Shown one piece after another: positions 5,026 to 6,857 of a DNA stretch of 6,857 bases (its first letter is position 1; every line of letters starts with the position of its first letter). Made by a program: the position numbers and the translations under genes. The notes beneath the pieces are model-generated. The model made no database searches. It was not told where the DNA came from and saw nothing but the letters and a program-made list of their open reading frames with translations. The stretch comes from Candidatus Saccharimonadota bacterium (lineage in GTDB: Bacteria; Patescibacteriota; Saccharimonadia; Saccharimonadales; Saccharimonadaceae): NCBI GenBank assembly GCA_017964115.1, contig JAGCSL010000015.1, positions 1-6,857 of the forward strand. Direction: 5' to 3'.

Positions 5026-6000
5026 ATGAATTCTACTACCGCTTTATCTCTCCGTGCTCTGAACGATATCCTTCCGACAGCTACCGCAAGTCGTCTCATG
5101 AAAAAATATGGGACGGTAAACATGGCTATTTGGTGCGCTCGTGTGGAATACTACGAGTCGCTCCTTGGCCGTCAGCCCAAAAACGACCTGTCCGAGCTGA
5201 TCGATGCGCTCCTTGTTAACGGGTATATCCGTAAGGATATCACCCCCGCAACCTTCGCGATCGGCCGCCTCTATAAAAAGGTTGTCAGTCGCCGTAAGAT
5301 TGAGCATGACATCCCGGCAAGCGTGGCCGACCTTTACCGTGCGAACGCGGAGGAAGCGAACAGGCGCTATGAGCAGTTCGTAGCTCCGACTCAGGAGCAG
5401 TGCGACAGGCTCATTGGGCACATTCGCGCCCTGTTCCAGAACGTATCGGACGAACATCCCAGCCAGTCAAAAGCTGAGAATGTTGGCAGAAATGTTGACA
5501 TCATCAGATACTGGTCTGGGCTCAGTGAAGATGGGATGCCTCATACGGCCGCGGATACTGCCAGGCGGTACGGTCTGTGTGCGCAGCGGGTGCTTGGCAT
5601 TGTCAAGTTTGTTTCCCGCAGGCTCGCATTTCACCCCTTCGCTATCGGTTGCGATGGCGACATCGCTCAGGCGATCTTCGCGATTGAAGGGCTGCGTCCG
5701 CACTATGTTCTGGAAGATTCGCCGATTGCCTACGTAGTAGGTGATGGACAGCTTCATCGCACGCTCAGGCGCGCCGGCATCAACACAGTCGGCAATGCGC
5801 TGGAACCTTTCAACCCCGAGTCCAAGCAGTACGTACGCAATCTTGGAACAAAGGGCAAAGATCGGCTTCGGGAGTGTCTCAAAAAAGCGGGCTATGCTTT
5901 TGGCGAAGACGGCTATCTGGCAACAGAAGCCGACTTTGAAGAAGACGATTCCCTTGTGGCGGAAATTCTCGAAATTTATCCGCCGACGCCGGAAGAGTAA
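5026..6000 (+). CDS. Sigma region-4-like HTH / alpha-CTD-like fusion protein, paralog 2
   Basis: A 324-aa soluble protein homologous along its length to the product of 2666-3520 but clearly diverged. The shared N-terminal part is residues 17-137 (GYIRKDITPATFAIGRLYKK at 66-85, NRRYEQFVAPTQEQ at 112-125). Residues 157-200 (VDIIRYWSGLSEDG, HTAADTARRYGL, QRVLGIVKFVSRRL) match the sigma-70 region 4.2 layout more fully than paralog 1. Residues 228-291 (GINTVGNALE, then YVRNLGTKGKDRLRECLKKAGY) match the alpha-CTD helix-hairpin-helix, including the LGxKGxxxLxExL turn. A C-terminal tail (293-324) rich in Asp and Glu is absent from paralog 1. The frame is open back to a TTG at 4924, but ATG 5026 has AGGAGG 7 nt upstream and gives an N-terminus the same length as the paralog, so that start is used. 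It is a likely DNA-binding regulator acting with RNA polymerase; targets are unknown. Confidence 0.75.
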   Translation: MNSTTALSLRALNDILPTATASRLMKKYGTVNMAIWCARVEYYESLLGRQPKNDLSELIDALLVNGYIRKDITPATFAIGRLYKKVVSRRKIEHDIPASVADLYRANAEEANRRYEQFVAPTQEQCDRLIGHIRALFQNVSDEHPSQSKAENVGRNVDIIRYWSGLSEDGMPHTAADTARRYGLCAQRVLGIVKFVSRRLAFHPFAIGCDGDIAQAIFAIEGLRPHYVLEDSPIAYVVGDGQLHRTLRRAGINTVGNALEPFNPESKQYVRNLGTKGKDRLRECLKKAGYAFGEDGYLATEADFEEDDSLVAEILEIYPPTPEE

Positions 6001-6016
6001 GCTTCTCCTTCTTCTG

Positions 6017-6061
6017 CCCCTTTCATAAGGGGAACCCTCGACCATTGGTCGAGGGTTTTTT
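6017..6061 (+). terminator. Intrinsic terminator of paralog 2, preceded by a second hairpin
   Basis: An 11-bp perfect stem AACCCTCGACC (6033-6043) / GGTCGAGGGTT (6047-6057) with loop ATT runs into six T (6056-6061). A smaller hairpin CCCCTT/AAGGGG with loop TCAT (6017-6032) lies directly before it. It may also stop transcription from the convergent minus-strand gene, which has no terminator of its own. Confidence 0.9.
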
Positions 6062-6091
6062 CTTAGTTTAAATCAGGGTAGGGTTCGCCAC

Positions 6092-6838
6092 TTAGGCTCT
6101 TTCATGCGCATCAAATACTCTCATGACTGTTTGCTGCCCTTTATGGATTAATACTATTGGTAATCTCCTTTCTTTGGCAGCCAACTTATCGTCTGGGGAT
6201 ATTTCATCAATCGCAATTACTGCGTCGGGCGTCAATGCGACGCCTTTTTTAATTCCTTTTTGTTGTTTGGCGGTCTTAGTTTCAATCGTAACTTGGCTAT
6301 ATGCCTTAAGTCGTAGCGCTTCTTTACATAAATCCTCTATGTCAAGCAAAATTTCTGGTAGGTTAGTTAGTTTTAGTGGGTCGGCCTCGTAGCCGTCCGT
6401 ATTAGAATCGCAAGGATAAATATGCGCAATCATGGACTTATCAACTCCGCTTCTATAGCCATAGAGGACGCGCCCGGGGAAGTGTGAAAGGTTTTTTTCG
6501 GTCAGAATCGTAAAACCCATATATTTTCGCTTTTCTGCCGTCTCCTCCACGGTTTGGCTTTCCCAGTTTGTGCGCACCCTAGCCAGTAGAAAGAAACTAT
6601 CTTTGTCGCAATTTAACTCCTTCACTTCGCTACTTTTTGCACCGCCAAAAGTAATCAAGTTGTCTACGAGGGAATTACAGGCGTAGTCTCTGCAGGTTGC
6701 ATAGGTTGCTTCGAGCTCTTCTCGTGTCAACTCTGTCAAGTCTGGCAACTTGTGCTTTTTTGCGTAGGATGAATTATCGATATAATAACGTAGGCTATCA
6801 TCGTTTAATCTTGTCGCTAAAACAGAATTTTTTATCAT
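6092..6838 (-). CDS. 248-aa protein of unknown function
   Basis: I do not recognise this protein. It is soluble, with no signal peptide or membrane span. An N-terminal helical part (1-65, with KLPDLTELTREELEAT at 30-45) is followed by a mixed segment (75-150) containing FFLLARVRTNW, GFTILTEKNL, GRVLYGYRSG and MIAHIYPCDSNT, a run of short strands suggesting a compact alpha/beta fold. The C-terminal part (about 155-248) has a helix (LPEILLDIEDLCKEALRLKAY), a strand VTIETKT, a basic stretch KQQKGIKKG, and then PDAVIAID..SPDDKLAAKERRLPIVLI, a strand-helix-strand pattern. The ATG at 6838 is preceded by AAGG 11 nt away, a weak ribosome site. The promoter lies beyond the window. It is convergent with paralog 2 and separated from it by that gene's terminator, so nothing here ties it to the upstream module. 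Six cysteines (49, 54, 77, 143, 171 among them) show no metal-site pattern. Confidence 0.7.
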   Translation of the reverse strand: MIKNSVLATRLNDDSLRYYIDNSSYAKKHKLPDLTELTREELEATYATCRDYACNSLVDNLITFGGAKSSEVKELNCDKDSFFLLARVRTNWESQTVEETAEKRKYMGFTILTEKNLSHFPGRVLYGYRSGVDKSMIAHIYPCDSNTDGYEADPLKLTNLPEILLDIEDLCKEALRLKAYSQVTIETKTAKQQKGIKKGVALTPDAVIAIDEISPDDKLAAKERRLPIVLIHKGQQTVMRVFDAHERA

Positions 6839-6857
6839 TTCTTAACTTACCTTAAAA

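Noticed and set aside
5467..6045. Long minus-strand open frame (192 codons) opposite paralog 2
   Set aside because: Its product is Arg-rich and low in recognisable structure, as expected for a shadow frame; it starts inside the terminator region and has no Shine-Dalgarno.
1..6857. Alternative genetic code (TGA as Gly, as in some Candidate Phyla Radiation groups)
   Set aside because: Recognised proteins contain no internal TGA and reach normal family lengths, and the gene ending at 93 uses TGA as a stop in a sensible place.
1..6857. Mobile element, integrase, CRISPR array, tRNA or rRNA
   Set aside because: No spaced direct repeats, transposase or integrase motifs, attachment-site repeats or tRNA-like cloverleaf were seen on either strand.

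Overview
This window reads as a monoderm bacterium that uses the standard genetic code. The envelope genes are Gram-positive in type (sortase, sorting-signal proteins), every complete gene ends in TAA or TAG, Shine-Dalgarno sites are long (AGAAAGGAG type), and base composition is moderate. The mix of small genes and sigma-region-4/alpha-CTD-like fusion proteins made me think of Candidate Phyla Radiation bacteria such as Saccharibacteria. That placement is an impression, not something the sequence proves; a Firmicutes or Actinobacteria origin is not excluded.

Left part (1-2585, + strand): a compact sortase/pilus operon. It starts with the tail of a membrane-anchored surface protein. An ATGA overlap leads into a 368-aa two-domain pilin of the FctA/Spy0128 type, then a signal-peptidase-I-like protein, then a class B sortase, and the block closes with a strong intrinsic terminator. 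Gene content matches the Streptococcus pyogenes FCT pilus locus (pilin, SipA signal-peptidase-like protein, class B sortase). The signal-peptidase-like member keeps the catalytic Ser but has Ser where the catalytic Lys should be. The pilin has lost most isopeptide-bond residues and carries cysteines and a calcium-loop-like insert instead.

Middle part (2586-6061): two diverged paralogous genes on the + strand (2666-3520 and 5026-6000) flank a two-gene minus-strand operon (4698-3611). Each paralog has a conserved N-terminal region, a sigma-70 region-4-like helix-turn-helix and a C-terminal helix-hairpin-helix resembling the RNA polymerase alpha CTD. The minus operon encodes an aspartate/glutamate-racemase-fold protein that appears to lack both catalytic cysteines, plus a 130-aa protein I do not recognise. 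All three transcription units have extended -10 promoters (TGN-TATAnT) and long Shine-Dalgarno sites; two share an identical 11-mer (TTGCACTTTAA) just before the Shine-Dalgarno and the third has a similar sequence. This points to a co-regulated, previously uncharacterised module in which the two DNA-binding proteins are candidate regulators.

Right part (6062-6857): one minus-strand gene for a 248-aa soluble protein of unknown function, convergent with the second paralog. No tRNA, rRNA, CRISPR array, insertion sequence or phage integrase was seen.
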